Positions 32,229 through 44,908 of a DNA stretch of 64,000 nt are shown here, in pieces. The notes below the pieces were generated by a model, which saw only the letters and a program-made list of their open reading frames with translations, was not told the DNA's origin and made no database searches. This DNA is from Typha latifolia (taxonomy: Eukaryota > Streptophyta > Magnoliopsida > Poales > Typhaceae): assembly GCA_019914945.1 (NCBI GenBank), contig CM034105.1, positions 10,912,001 to 10,976,000 of the forward strand, given 5' to 3'. Made by a program: the position numbers and the translations under genes. Positions within the stretch are counted from its first letter, which is position 1. Each line of letters opens with the position of its first letter.

Positions 32229-34300
32229 TTATGAGCTGCAAGTTGCTCCCCCAGTTTGGTGCAGCATGGCATCAATCTCATCCCCATCTTCCATCTCAAG
32301 CTGAAAACAATGGGAGGAAGAAGAGGATCAAATACAAAACAAACTAGTAGATATAAAATGAATCTAGAAGAGAAATAAAGAAACTAAAAGTACTTCATCT
32401 GGAGTCTGCTCCCCTCGCAGCCTACGGCCATCAAACAGGAAGGCAATGGAATTGAAATCAACTGACTGGCGATCACAGTAAGCATTCATGAGCTTCCGCA
32501 GCTGTGTGCTTCGCTTGATCCTGAAAAAGACCTCATTCCCATCCTACAAAAGAAAAAAGGTAAACCTGGCAGTCTTGGGAGAACTTGCAGTATAAGAAGA
32601 AACATTGATTTTACAGATGAAAGAAAAGAACATATACATGGTTATGGCAACGGAAAATCAAACTTGACCCCTATGTCTAATTATTTCTGTTGTATTGAGA
32701 TAATGTAGCCATAGGTTGAAAGTCAAGATTACTATATTCTTTATAAAACTGCTCTACCAGCACAGAGGGCACCATTCCTGAGAAATTTTAACTTCTAAAA
32801 GGAAGCCAATCACCATCAAGGATTTATAAACATACAGCTGCAAACAGTATGTAGGTTGTCAATCTAGCTCGTCGGTTCACAAGCCGCTCAAGCTCAGTCC
32901 ATTTAGAGCTCAACACGAGCTCCAAATCCGAGTCTGTTTACTAAACAAGCCAATCTCAAGCTAAGTTTCCATATTGATCTGCCTCTATACATTGTAAAAG
33001 TCTTAATTGTCCTCTTAATAGTATAAAGAATACTTCTGGAACCGAGCCAACTCAGTAATTGCGGCAAGCCAAGCTCAACCTTGAGTTCAGTAAATTCCAA
33101 GCCGAGCTTGGCTCAACCCCTAAAACAATGGCCACAAGTACTCGTACTCATACCAGTTGGTAACCATCTCACAGTGACTGTTCACATGTTCAAGGAAATA
33201 TTAACATGCGCTAAAAGTTAAAATCCTTCTTCCTAACCCTCCCTTTGATCAAAGCAGAAGGTGGAAATTTAGGTCATTAACAAGTAATCAAAAACCAAAA
33301 GGGATTGTTTTGATAAAGATCATTTTATAAGTAACTGAATATATGTTCTTCAAAAGCAACATAAAAGCCTACCTACTCGGCCATTGCAAACAACTATAAG
33401 CTATCTTCTTCCAACATAATAAACTCAACTAATTCTTTTAAAATATGAATGAATAACAAGAATAACCTACAGAACTCGAAATTACAGTGGAATTTCTACA
33501 AGCATCTCTTCCAACATAATAAACTCAACTAATTCTTTTAAAAGATGAATGAATTACAAGAATAACCTACAGAACTAGAAATTACAGTGGAATCTCTACA
33601 AGCATCTAGGATTTGAAGTTTATCTTATTCTTTGCTTCAGACAGGTAGTGTTGACTTATCACTAGAAATATTTCCATCAAGATTAAGGCATGCGTTACTA
33701 GTAAAAATTGATGGAGGAGTTAGAATGCCTTCATACTAATAAGACAAAAGTTAGATTACATCTTGATACCTGAGCTTCCGTGCTCAATCTATTAATAACT
33801 AACTCTTCCAATCAGAAAAACTTTACTACAAGATCAAGCTTCAACTTCTCTACCTACTCTATGTTAAAACCTTGTCATCAAGCCTGGTTGCCTGATGAAT
33901 AAGAAAGAAACTCTAATTCTATTGAAACCAAGGAGAAACTACATGCACATCAACAACTTTGATAACTAGATTGCACACGTAAACCAGCCACGGTAAGCTA
34001 AGCAAAGTAAAACCATATTGAAATATTCCTAAGGAAAAGAAAATCTAATAACATCATACGATTTATAAGTCTACGAGCAGAAAAATTTCATAGAAATAGC
34101 ACAACTCTTAGGAAAAGATCAAAGAACACCTACAAACGATGAGAGATAAAATCGTCATAAGAAAATTATATACAAAACTTTGTGGAGAAAAGAAAAAACA
34201 GAGAGATCGAAGGAACCCTAACCTGTCCTTTGACCTTCAGATTGATATGCGCGGCCGCATCAGCCGGCTTCTTGTCCTCGTCTTGGCCCGCTCCCGACAT
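32229..34300 (-). CDS. SUMO1: SUMO (small ubiquitin-related modifier), SUMO1/2 type
   Basis: SUMO is joined to lysines of target proteins and controls nuclear processes and stress responses. Three coding exons, each in phase 0: 34300-34223, 32543-32394, 32300-32229, giving 99 residues. The N-terminal tail ([12 protein letters not shown]) is flexible. The ubiquitin fold begins with H-I-N-L-K-V-K-G-Q and contains [10 protein letters not shown] and R-R-L-R-G-E-Q-T-P. The C-terminus reads H-Q-T-G-G followed by A-T-C-S-S, so processing by a SUMO protease would leave Gly94 as the conjugating end. Intron 1 is 1.7 kb and holds a hAT-like MITE and a 100-bp duplication. The coding sequence appears intact. 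Confidence 0.95.
32852..33122. mobile_element. hAT-like MITE in SUMO intron 1, 271 bp
   Basis: It starts TAGGTTGTCAATCTAGCTC, and the complement of its right end reads TAGGGGTTGAGCCAAGCTC. The inside is rich in GAGCTC/AAGCTC motifs. The flanks ACAGTATG and AAACAATG agree at 5 of 8 bases, a weak target duplication. It is related in style to the element at 44909-45537. Confidence 0.55.
33407..33606. repeat. 100-bp tandem duplication in SUMO intron 1
   Basis: Unit 1 (33407-33506) and unit 2 (33507-33606) both begin TCTTCCAACATAATAAACTC and end near CTACAAGCATC. They differ at only a few bases, so the duplication is young. Confidence 0.9.
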
Positions 34301-36909
34301 TCCGATCACTATCTCGAGGGTTCGATATCTTCCTCTAGGGTTTCTAGGTTTCAAGTGTCAAGCGTATGAGAAAATTTAGGAAAAATATTTAATCGGAGGA
34401 GTACATCGACTTCCCCCAGTCGAATTTAATACTTCTCTCAAGTCCGCCCCAATGAGATGAGAAGTCTACTTCGGAGGCGTATGGTAGTTATATATGCGGA
34501 CGTGTTATTATTCGTTAGATCTGACACGATGGTAGAGCGAACGGATGAGATGAACGTATGTAAATGAAAGCAGAAGATATTATATGCGAGTGGTATCACG
34601 TTTATCTGCTACTAGCACAATTAGTTGAGGCGACGCTTAGTTTGCACGCAGTATAAGTTTTTAAAAAAATTGGGACGCACGTGCCGAGCATGTGCGCAGA
34701 ATTCTTCTCCCTCCTTTTTTTTTTATTTTTTAATTTTTTTTCTTTTTTTATTTTAGTTCTGCAGTTTCCTGGTTCATTTTTCTCCCTTCCTGTCTTGGTT
34801 CGGCCTCGTGAAAAATCGGTTAGCGATCTTGTGTCTCTTCGTGATGGTTTGATAATCTCCCTCTCATTGTTCCCTAGCCAATGTTACTCTCCAATGGTCA
34901 TCTCTCTCTCCTCGATTATGGCTACACTTTGTCTTCAAACTCTTTTCTGGCCATCTCTGTCTCTAGTCAATAATTTTCTCCTTCACAAAACAAAGTTCTT
35001 GGTGCCATCCTTTGGTGCCCCCCATTGCTTAGTTTGCCAGGTGGGTCATCTCCATGGTCGCCGACCATGTAGTGGGTTCTGAGCATTATTGATTATCTAA
35101 GTTAGTCATTCTCCTCCTAGTGAGGGCTACTATGGTGGTGGGGATGAGTTTGTTGTCATCAACTAAGATTGTTGGTAAAAGAAATTGTCGAACAGTTCTC
35201 TCCCATCATCAAGTTCCGTTCTATCAAGATGGACTCCCTACTATATCTCTTATTGGGTTCACACCTTATGTGCCTTTTTCCGGCTTGTGAGAGTTAGCAA
35301 TCATACTGGTATTGGCCTCCGATGACGGTGATCACCAACAGCCACATCTTTTTTCTCTCTTCATTAGTGTCTTGTCAAAAGAGATAGAAGAGGAAAATGG
35401 GGTACGGTGGGTTGCTTGCAGCCTAACCCAACTTAGGCTTGGGTTAGGTGCGGCTCAGCCCAAGGTAGGGGTGGGCTGGGTCGCAATTCAGTCCATGGTC
35501 GGGTGGGTTAGGCCGTTAACAACCTAGTTTGGGCTTGCGTTGGTTTGTGGCTCAGCTTATGATTTTGTAGGGGTGTGTTGGGCTATGACCTAGTTTTTAT
35601 TTCAACATAGTTAAGTTTGAGTTGAGACCTTAGCCCATCTTAGTCGGGTGGTGTTGTGGCCTCTAGGCTGGTTGCAGCCTAACCCATTATTTATGCCTCT
35701 GGCTGGCCCAAGTAATTTAGTCGTTCTGTAATTTGTTTATTTTACTTAGCCATTTAATTTATTAAACCATGTCAACTTGAGCTCTTAAATGATATCTTAG
35801 TTGCTACAAGTTAGCACCAATTAGTGGAATAATCGATATAATGATATTTGCATTATTCTTAATAATCTACCTGACTATTATTATTGTTATATCAATTTTA
35901 CCTAAGCAATAAATCTAATAATTCTTAGGTGGACCTACCCAAATATATAGCAGCTGCCTGTTGGTGATTTAATTTATTAATTTCATGTAAGTTTGGGCTT
36001 GTATTACTAGTACTTTTATTATTATGGTAGATTCATTACCATATAAGGATAACTTAGTGGCATAGGAGGAGCTAACTAATTGAAAATCAGTATTAGGCAA
36101 GTGAATATTCTGTAGTCTAGAAGTAGTGTTAATACTAAAAGGATATTTACTTTATAATTTTATCATATTCATATCATGCATGTACATATATTTATTTACT
36201 AGTCAGTATGATTATGTGTATTATTGTTTCATAATTATGCATAGAATATTGGGTATATTATTAGGGTATGATAACTACATTGTACATGCCGTATGATTGA
36301 TGATGTGGATTATAACACCATTACCATATTATTAAGTCCCATCTCAATAGTGTTCTTTTATTCACTCAACTCGCGATCAGGGATAGATTGTATCTAATAC
36401 TTATATTTATTTCGGCGAATGCTTTAGGTTGTTAGGTTATGAAAGAAATATTATGCATTGCATATGCCGATTTGAATTGGCGTGACACTGTCAATTATAG
36501 AGATTAAACACTAGATGATCTTCGAACAATAATTAGGAGGTAAGAGTTATAAAACTAGCGAATGATGTAGAGCGAGAGCATTCTTGAGTAGTAATTTATA
36601 ATTTCCTCACAAACGATGCAATGATATTGAGTCGATAACTCAAGTAGGTAGCATCTAGGTGCAATATTAACCTTTGTGATGGTGATGAGGTTACGATTAA
36701 AATATTTAGTTTGTGGTCGCAAACAATCAGATGGTCATTTGCTGGGTATTATGCATGCAATACTATTGTTATATATCTTACCTCCTTAATGGGTGTTGCT
36801 TGATATAAGCATTTAATGTTGCTTATAGTTGTGACTCTACGTGAGGCTGAGATAGATGATTTAATAGTTGTATATTAAAATTTAAACCAGTTTAGGGTAT
36901 TATGTTGTT
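34301..36909. other. SUMO upstream region and intergenic
   Basis: The first ~300 bp are the likely SUMO promoter and 5' UTR. From 34720 the sequence becomes T-rich. At 35395-35720 there is GGGTTAGG/GGCCCA-type low complexity (for example CAGCCTAACCCA, seen twice). Open frames at 34681-35082 and 35312-35527 have no domains and follow base composition, so they are not called. Confidence 0.5.
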
Positions 36910-37140
36910 TGGTTGTAAATCATTTTAAGTGCTATAATTGTTACACTTGATGCAACATAAAAGTTAGAGATATTTTTGGCAAATGATTAAAATTCTTTAT
37001 ATAAATGATTGAGAGAAAAGAGAGAGAAGAGAGAGAGGAAAGAGAATAATAGTTTATTGAAGTAATATCTTTTTAAGAGTGAATTAAAAATTGACGAATA
37101 TAAAAATATAGAGAAAAGAGAGGTAGGTATTTGTATACAA
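36910..37140. repeat. MITE-like repeat (copy B)
   Basis: Shares ordered blocks with 11730-12015: GAGAGAAAAGAGAGAGAAG, ATAATAGTTTATTGAAGTAA, then ATATAAAAATATAGAGAAAA. Same orientation as copy A. It ends a few hundred bases from the 3' end of the membrane-protein gene. Confidence 0.55.
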
Positions 37141-37547
37141 AAAATGGGTAAATTTTGCATGATCCTACAATATTCTCATAACATCCATCTCTGAATCTAA
37201 AGGAGCAAGCTCAAATTTCTCACAGTAGGAATCTAACAATCAAAAATAATTTCTCCACTCTAATTTACCTTTTCCTAAATAGGCTTGTTCAAAATGCCTT
37301 TCAAAAAGTCACAAAATCTCTACCTCAGATAATCTAAAACAATTATACAGCATAGCTATTTCATGACATGAGTAAAGGTAAATGGCTCTGTTTCTAGTCA
37401 TTTTACATACAAAACAAAAATCCATTTATATATTCATTAAAAATTTACAATCTACAACTTCAAAATTTAAGCTCGCAGCAAATTTACTAAGGTTCCTACT
37501 TTCAAGACAGTTCTTTGTACAGATCAATGCAGAAATCAATGCTTAGT

Positions 37548-40500
37548 TCACTGGCAGTGATCACATTCCATGAAGTCCTCCTGAAAGAAAATTTTCTCTT
37601 GTATCACATAAGACAATACTTATAATAAATATGTATCTCCATGTATATATTTGTTAGCAAAATATGATAGCTTACCTCATTATGGTGCTTAAACTGAAGC
37701 TTTTTTTGACAATGGCACGAACGGCGTACCGTGTGAGCAAGGCGAAATAGATGCTGCATCACTGCTTTCATGTGATTGTGGATGCTGCATTCACAAAAAT
37801 TTATCTTGAGAAGTAAAAACTGAAAAGGAGGTGATCGGATAACTTAAGTCTAGTCTAATAATTTACGCTCGACGAAAGTAGAACCTTCATTTCAAATGTT
37901 GAAAAGGGTGATTTCTTTGAGTTAATGACAGAATAGGATCCAAAGGATGGGAAGATATAAATGTCTTTGGCCTCTATAACTCAAGTACTTTGAAATTTTA
38001 GTTGATGGCTTTTAACTTATCTGAAAAATGTCTGAGAACTCGAATTCAAGTCAGTTACTGAAGATTCCATTTTAGACATACACTATGATTCTTTTTCTTT
38101 ACAAGTGAATAAGAATAATAGACAATAACTACTTAGAGTGCACACCAACGTAGAATTTATACACTTCAAAGATTGGATAAGCTCAGAATGCCTCTATTTC
38201 TTAAGATGTTTTATGACTCAGATGTCTTCCCTATTGAGCTTTTCACTGATCGACGTGCTATAACATTAATGATAGATATGAATCTTTCAGGTTCTATCTT
38301 TATCTCTCAAACATTTGAAACATTCCAATGCATGCACTCATGCAAAAAATCCATATATTTACTAATTTACTCTACAATAAACATAAGTTTGGTCACTTCA
38401 TCAAACATCTAGGACTGAACCATACCATGATAGGCTCATCTTGAGTCCATCTCACATGAAAATATCACCACTTAATATAGAAATTTGTTGATCATGATTC
38501 ATGATTCACTTCAAAGAAAAATAATCAATAAACTTCACCTTAGTCTGTGTCGGTTGCAGGCCATAAAAAATGCCAGTAAACCATTTAATATGCTTCGAAT
38601 GGCTCGGAAAACCTAATAAGTCAATCAATGCATCAGCCTTTTTAGTTAAATAAACAGATAAACAACTCTAGGGAGTTAGATGTTTGTTTTACAAACCTGT
38701 GAAAAGAGATTGTTCCAGAGGTCCTGCAAATCTGACATATCATATGGACTTTGTTTTGTATCTGACAGATATGTAAGCTGAAAAATGCTAATAATAGTCT
38801 CCCAAATGTCTTTAAGTAGGTTGTACGTTTGGGATAGCAAAGACCTCATATAACTTGCAAATGTGAGACCATACTGGAAGAGAACAAGACATATTTCCCA
38901 TACCGAGTGCACCAACGGGCAAATTGATGTTGCTGAAATTTAGCAGATCTTAGTTTACATGGTTATATTAACTATTAAGAACTTCAAAACATGTAATAGT
39001 TATTATACAACTAAAAAAGCAAAGTACCTATAGTCCGAAAGCAGTCGTGTAGAAGCTCAAATGGTGTAAGAAAAATCTCAGCGAGGTCGATGAACAAATT
39101 GCACATGGATTCAATCACAGACCATGCTATTGAAGATAACAACTCACTTATTTTTACACAGGCACTCCAAAGGGGGAAGATGAACTCAACAACTTCAAAG
39201 TATGGCCCCGCCAATGGTTCTGAGACTGCTATAAGTATTGCCATTGTTGCGCGTGCCACCAAGATAAGCAACTTAACAGTCTTCCTTAGATTGCGAAGAA
39301 ATAACATTGTGCCAAGATACTGTATCCTTGTAACCATATCCCATGCTTCTATCCAACCAAAAAACGGACCACAAAGACGAGCAGCTGTCGCCTTTAAAAG
39401 CGGTATATTCTTATACAAGTCATAGAACCCAATAAGAGCTGTTACCAATGATATCAAAATGTAAAGAGTCCTTGCAAAATGACACATCCATGGGCGATAA
39501 AAGTGACAGAATAAAGGATAGGACTGAAAAAATATAACCCAAGAAGGAAGCCCAGACTCAAGCAATGTCAGAAGCCTGATGTCCGACATGATCTCTTGAC
39601 GAAGTTTAGATGGCAGTAAATTATCCCTGAATTTGAACAATATCATTGTATATGAATATTGAGTGGGTGAAACAAAGGATTCATCTATTTCCTTGTTCAA
39701 TGATTTCTTCTCCTCATGCAAGCCAAGCATCCCGAGATGGTCATGACCGAACTCATTTATACTCTTATTCTGGTTGTTTTTCATGCCACAAGATTGTAGA
39801 GCATTAACCACATTATCTGGTTCTGTTGGAGGTTCTTGGATTTCCAAAAATTCTTCTTCAGACACCAGTTCCAAGGGAGATGCCTTTTGAGTTGACATCT
39901 CCTTAGAAAATAATTGCACATCCAATAGATTATCTAAATCAGACAATTTCCTCAGATAGCTCTTAAGTGATTGTGTTTCTGATAGATGGCCCACAAACCA
40001 TAAAGATATGCAATTTGAAGCCTGATCAGGACTGTAAAATTCCCACTTTTTCATGCATCTGACTTCTATAGCTAGAGATGTGTCGGTCTGTAGATTACAG
40101 ATAAGCCTTCAAAACACCAATGACAACAAAATGGAGAAGAACAATGATGAAGTGAGTGAGGAACTTACAATACCTGAAGTTCATTTAGATAGTTTATGCC
40201 ATGCACATTCTTCCATGCTACTTCAAACACAAGAAACCCATGAAGTGCCTCGCTCAAGTCCATAGTAGAGAGAAGACGTTTAGTCTGCAATTTTGCAGAT
40301 TTAATGAGCCATCGATGGGACTTCTTAAAGCTCTCATCACTGGACTCATCATCATCATTAACTTTGTCTTTGTTGTCTGTATTTGAGCCCTTATGTAACG
40401 TCAGGGAGTTCATAAATGGTGACATCCTGTACTGCAAATGAATAAGCGTGACAAGTCACGACAATTTTATGGAAAGCAATTGGAACAAAAGTTATAATCA

Positions 40501-41543
40501 AATGGTCAAAAAGTTAGACCTTTGTCACCATTTGTTGCCATAACCTTGCTGCCCTGGAGTGTTTGTTTATCAACCATGGCCGGTTATCAACCAGAATGAG
40601 AAGCTTTTTGCTCAGAGGAGAAAAGTATAGAAAGGCTTGTGAAACATAAGACTGTATATCCCTGTAGTAGAAGACCATGAAAGAGTAGTAGGCTATTAGC
40701 ATCACAGATTCAGCATGATTGTAGATGTGGAAGATTGAGATTTCACAAATTTGTGAGTGTTGAATGGATAATTAATGCTGCCTTCTTTCTCTTAAAATAA
40801 GCTGAAATTACAACAGAGGACAGACCCCAAATTGAGTATATATCAGAAATATTTCCTCTTCAAAATCTTCAGCAAAGGTAATCAGAAATAACCATGCACT
40901 ATTTGCCAGGGACTGCAAATATTTAGATAAGCACTAATATTTTGATGCAAAGTCTGTAGTGCAGTGTGCTTTCCACAAGAATTTATGCACTCCTGTATTT
41001 TGAGAAATTGATCCAAGTAATATTGTTTCAGAAGACATGAGTTCATGCTCTGTTTGGTCTTCTCACTACCAAGCATCAGATAAAGTGAGTGTAGTATGTG
41101 ACTGCCTTTTGTGATAGAGAAGCAATTGCTTCTTTATTCCATAGTCTCAAAATTCTTCTAAGCATGTAGAAGGAAGAGTATAGATGTAAATATAGATGCT
41201 ATATTTCACACTCAACTCTATTAATGTGAAAAACTAGCTTCCAGTTAATAGTATCAGAAATTTGGCATTTTAATTTGATTTCAAATGAGCATGCACTGCC
41301 ATGATTATATTTCACACTCAACTCTATTCAACAGCATTCAGTTATAGTTGAAATAAAAATCAGAGATTAAAGTATTGAAGAATTTTAAAACAATATGATT
41401 AAATGCAACACTATGATGAGATTAATCTTCTTTTCTGCAGCGTTTTAATGATTAAAACAGCTATGCAGAGAAAGAAATTAAAAAAAAGAAACTCACCCAA
41501 TCTGCAAACCAGTCAATGGATAAATATCTGGCAGAGTCTCCAT
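37548..41543 (-). CDS. Plant multipass membrane protein of unknown function, 639 aa
   Basis: Seven coding exons, in phase throughout: 41543-41497, 40661-40520, 40431-40174, 40087-39028, 38932-38697, 37819-37676, 37580-37548. I recognise no named family. The N-terminal ~160 residues are soluble-looking with D-N-R-P-W-L-I-N, an acidic run D-D-D-E-S-S-D-E-S (about 89-97) and F-L-V-F-E-V-A-W-K. After a charged middle section, hydrophobic segments start near residue 355 (T-L-Y-I-L-I-S-L-V-T-A-L), 421 (K-L-L-I-L-V-A-R-A-T-M) and 450-480, and another lies in exon 6 (I-C-L-V-L-F-Q-Y-G-L). The tail has a histidine/cysteine-rich end: C-E-C-S, S-C-H-C-Q, C-D-H-C-Q. All three frames stop ahead of Met1 in its exon, which supports this start. 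An untranslated first exon (to about 42600) precedes it. Confidence 0.8.
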
Positions 41544-42369
41544 TGGCTTTTCCAATTGTTGCAAGATATTCAAAAGTTCAAACCTTTTTTAATTGCTCTC
41601 TTGCTCCCAAACCTAGGAAAAGAAATACGCAATGTAAAATATTAAAAAAAGGTCTATAAAACATGAAAAAGGTCTATCTTCTAAGCATAAACCGAGAAGG
41701 TTAACCAAACAAATATACACCAAAATTATGACGAAGTACACGAACTGCGAAACAAGTCAACTTCAGATTACAGAAAGAACGTCATCTACCATATATTTTG
41801 CTTTAAACTTGGGACATGTTTCTTTCCATTGCAAAAGATACAAGCGAGTGTGAAACATCGTAAAATGGTATACAAAGATGAAGGTCAAGTTAATCTTTCA
41901 AATGATAGGTAAGCTTGGCGGAATTGGAACTTAGAAAACTCTTGCCTTGGTACCATGTGAAATCACCAAGTTCGCTAAGATCATAAGCTGATAGAGAATG
42001 GTAATTTAAGTGTTTTATTTATAATAGTAACAGAACGAGAAAAAACAATAAGAAATCAAAGGGATAAGAGAGAGTGAGAGAGTGAGAGAGGATAAGACAG
42101 AACCTAAGAAAATATCAATATTAACACCTCAAAAGGAAGAGAATCCAATTCTATCCAAAGAACAGCCAAAAGAACTTCAAAGATTCTTCATCATGCTTAA
42201 ATTTGAAGACAAGCCCACGTCCCCGTTTTTGAAAACCACCGACACCAATCAAAATAAACAACAAAAATAAGCGAATGAGAAGACCCACAAACAAACGAAG
42301 CCAGAATCATATTACACACTAAAGCTCAAAACAACAAAAGAAGGTAAAATATTACAAAAAAGATCACAC

Positions 42370-42600
42370 CTTCGATCTCTTTCAATGGGAATTCCCAAGA
42401 AGAGAGGAGGATATGAAAGGGGAAACGGGAGCTTATCCTCGATCTCGGGCAACACGCAAAAGAAACGGAGGCACGGGAGATGGAATTGGAAAGGCGACGA
42501 CTTTGGTTTGAATCCCCATTTAAAGGAAGCCGAATCTAAATGTGGAGGTGTACGCGGAGAGAAACTAGGAGCATCTCTTCCCCTTGCAAACCCGAGGGAA
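42370..42600 (-). other. Probable 5' untranslated exon with upstream ORFs
   Basis: A donor GAAG|GTGTGA at 42370 pairs with the acceptor TCCTAG at 41613. The exon has two short upstream ORFs: 42574-42536 (12 codons) and 42519-42433 (28 codons, starting M-G-I-Q-T-K-V-V-A-F). Both end before the splice junction, so they could lower translation of the membrane protein. The 5' end is not determined. Confidence 0.5.
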
Positions 42601-43053
42601 TCGATTCCCAGAAACTACCTCACCATTTCCGTCCTTGAAGAAGTCGGCCGTACTACCGAACTTTTAGATTGGCGGGTTGGCGGGCAGCACCCACTTAACG
42701 GGTCGGGTTTGGTTGCACCCACTTTCAAATTCTAGAGTAACATTGGACACCAGAATGATGGGCCAGGATTCTCATGCGAGCTAATCCAGCCCGTCTTTAG
42801 TTAGGTGTCAATACATTGATCGCATACATTTAATAATCTAATTGAGCCTAATATAGTAGTAAAGTGAAAGTTAAGTAACGAAATTAGAGAATTAAGGACA
42901 TAAGAGAAAGGCGGGATCGAAAAATACTATGGTACTAAACTAATGTAGGATGGAGTAGGGGATCTAACTATGCAATAATGTACACGGATGAATAAAAAGA
43001 TGAGAACAATATAGACGATAGAAAGAGCAAGAGAGAAAATTTATTATATATAG
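42601..43053. other. Upstream region of the membrane-protein gene
   Basis: Likely promoter sequence nearest 42601, then AT-rich. It includes GGGTTGGCGGGCAG and TAACGGGTCGGGTTTGG near 42675-42710. No coding region seen. Confidence 0.45.
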
Positions 43054-43418
43054 GGTTAAATACATTTTACCATCTTATATTATGTCAAAAATTACTTTAG
43101 CTTTTTGTACTTGAAAAAGTCTCAAATTAGTTAATGTACTTATGATTAAAATATGACCGTTAGTTTTCTAGTCAAATTTAACCAAATGTCATGACAAATT
43201 TGATTATTTGGCAACGTTATCTTAAAAATTCGCATGTTTTGCCTAACAAAGACAAAGAGATGTTTTAGTTATTTTGGCAGCACTTAGTTAAGTTTGACAA
43301 AAAAAAATTAATAGTCTCATTAATCATATGTGCATAGACTGGTTTGAGACTTTTTAAATATATAGGAGGATAAAATATGATTAGGCATAAGTATATAATG
43401 ATAAAATATATTTAATCA
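43054..43418. mobile_element. Fold-back MITE, about 365 bp
   Basis: The left half (GGTTAAATACATTTTACC, then TTGAAAAAGTCTCAAATTAG) is matched by the complement of the right half (GATTAAATATATTTTATC, then TTAAAAAGTCTCAAACCAG). The matching extends over most of each arm, so the RNA or single strand would form a long hairpin. Target duplication unclear. Confidence 0.65.
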
Positions 43419-44159
43419 ATACATATATATTACAAGAAAACTCTAGGATTCAATGCCTTCGTTAGCAATCCAAGAATTACATTTCGAAGAAACATGGGAA
43501 CCAATCACCAACTAATAAATGAACTCAATAATCTTTCATTAGAAGTAGAAGAGGAGGAGGTAATTTTTTGTATCGTCTACTAAGGTGTTATTTATCTCTA
43601 GATTTAAAGATTCTCATAAATGTATCCTTTATTAAGAGTATCTTTCATATTGGATACGAGCTCTTTGAATGCTTACTCTCGAGTTTAAGAATCATAAACG
43701 AGCCAGCAAACCTTCTCTCTTAAGATTGGATTCATTCTTTCTTTGTTTCCTCTGCTTACTTGTTCTTTTTTTTTCTTTTTAGAAAATGAGATCTAATTCT
43801 TCTTAGAAAGAATAATCTAAAAGGCTTTATACCAACTAAATAAAATTTTTACTTAAAAACTAGTTGATCCTCACAGTAGTTTCATGAATCTCTTTATTAG
43901 TAAATTTAGATTTTAAGAAAGCATTGTCAATTCATTATGTGCTGAATTTCTGCATTTATATAGCATATCACATTGTTAGGACAAAAGAATTGCATTGAGT
44001 ATATATCAAGTTTAATTAAAAATTTATAGATTTTTGCATCCCGGTAGTCTAAAGTTTATTTAATTTTATTTATTTATTTAAGTTTTAGCGAGCATAATGA
44101 AATAAAAAATAAAAAGTAATTCATTGCACGTTAGTGTATGCCAACACATAGAGATAAAG
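43419..44159. other. Intergenic, nothing identified
   Basis: AT-rich, without recognisable repeats or coding regions. T-rich run at 43767-43780. Confidence 0.4.
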
Positions 44160-44680
44160 TTTATATTTTAAGTGAATTAAGTGAGCTTAGTAGTAGCAAT
44201 ATGGATCCTGAGGTCATTAAGAAACTTGACGATAATATAGATCAATTAAGAACATTAACTCAACATGTTAGAGCTACTAAGAATGACCTAGCCGGATAAC
44301 AACATGTGACCGGTGAACAATAACATATGATAGAAAGACCTTATAATTAGGTCCCTCTTTAAAATAATTATCGCTTTGATGTTGAATGCGATGAGTCTTC
44401 TATTCCTTTACCTCGTCAACATACTTAAGAGAATGAACGTGATCCTAATGAATGATACTTGCAGAGTATTCAAATGGATGCCCCTCTATTTGATAGGCGA
44501 TTAAACCCTCAATATTTTTTGGATTGGCTTGTTACTTTTAATGGTATGATCCATATTCGATTGTTTTTCCCCCTAATCACAAGACACAAGAGGAGGTATT
44601 TGAAGAGAGCTTGTCATAGTCTAGATATATTTTTAGGCAAATTAGTCTTCCATAGTTTAAGAATAGTGTAGACTTTAGCA
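44160..44680 (+). pseudogene. Ty3/gypsy gag fragment
   Basis: The frame at 44459-44671 has I-Q-M-D-A-P-L-F-D, then L-N-P-Q-Y-F-L-D-W-L, the start of the gypsy gag domain (usual pattern M-x-x-P-x-F-D-G-x-x-D-P-x-x-x-x-x-W). Upstream, 44160-44400 reads as broken pre-gag sequence with stops. No zinc knuckle or pol follows. Confidence 0.6.
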
Positions 44681-44908
44681 TGATATTGTGAATATTCTGA
44701 TAATACAAAAGTATTGTGAGATGCATAATAGTCATTATGTTCTTCATTTTTAAGTATTGTGCTTACTATATTTCTTACGATATGATATATGCATTATAAA
44801 ATTATGTGCTTTAATTATGATGATTATGATGATTATGATAAAAAAAACTTATTCATGTGATATGACGCAAGGTTAAGGCAAGTAATATTATCACCAGTTA
44901 TCTATCCC

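Noticed and set aside
34681..35082. A 133-residue + strand frame starting with a hydrophobic segment
   Set aside because: Starts in a T-run, has no recognisable domain, and lacks an intron or neighbour that would support a gene.
39090..39425. A 111-residue + strand frame
   Set aside because: Antisense to the 1,060-nt exon of the membrane-protein gene, whose splice phases and motifs support the minus strand.
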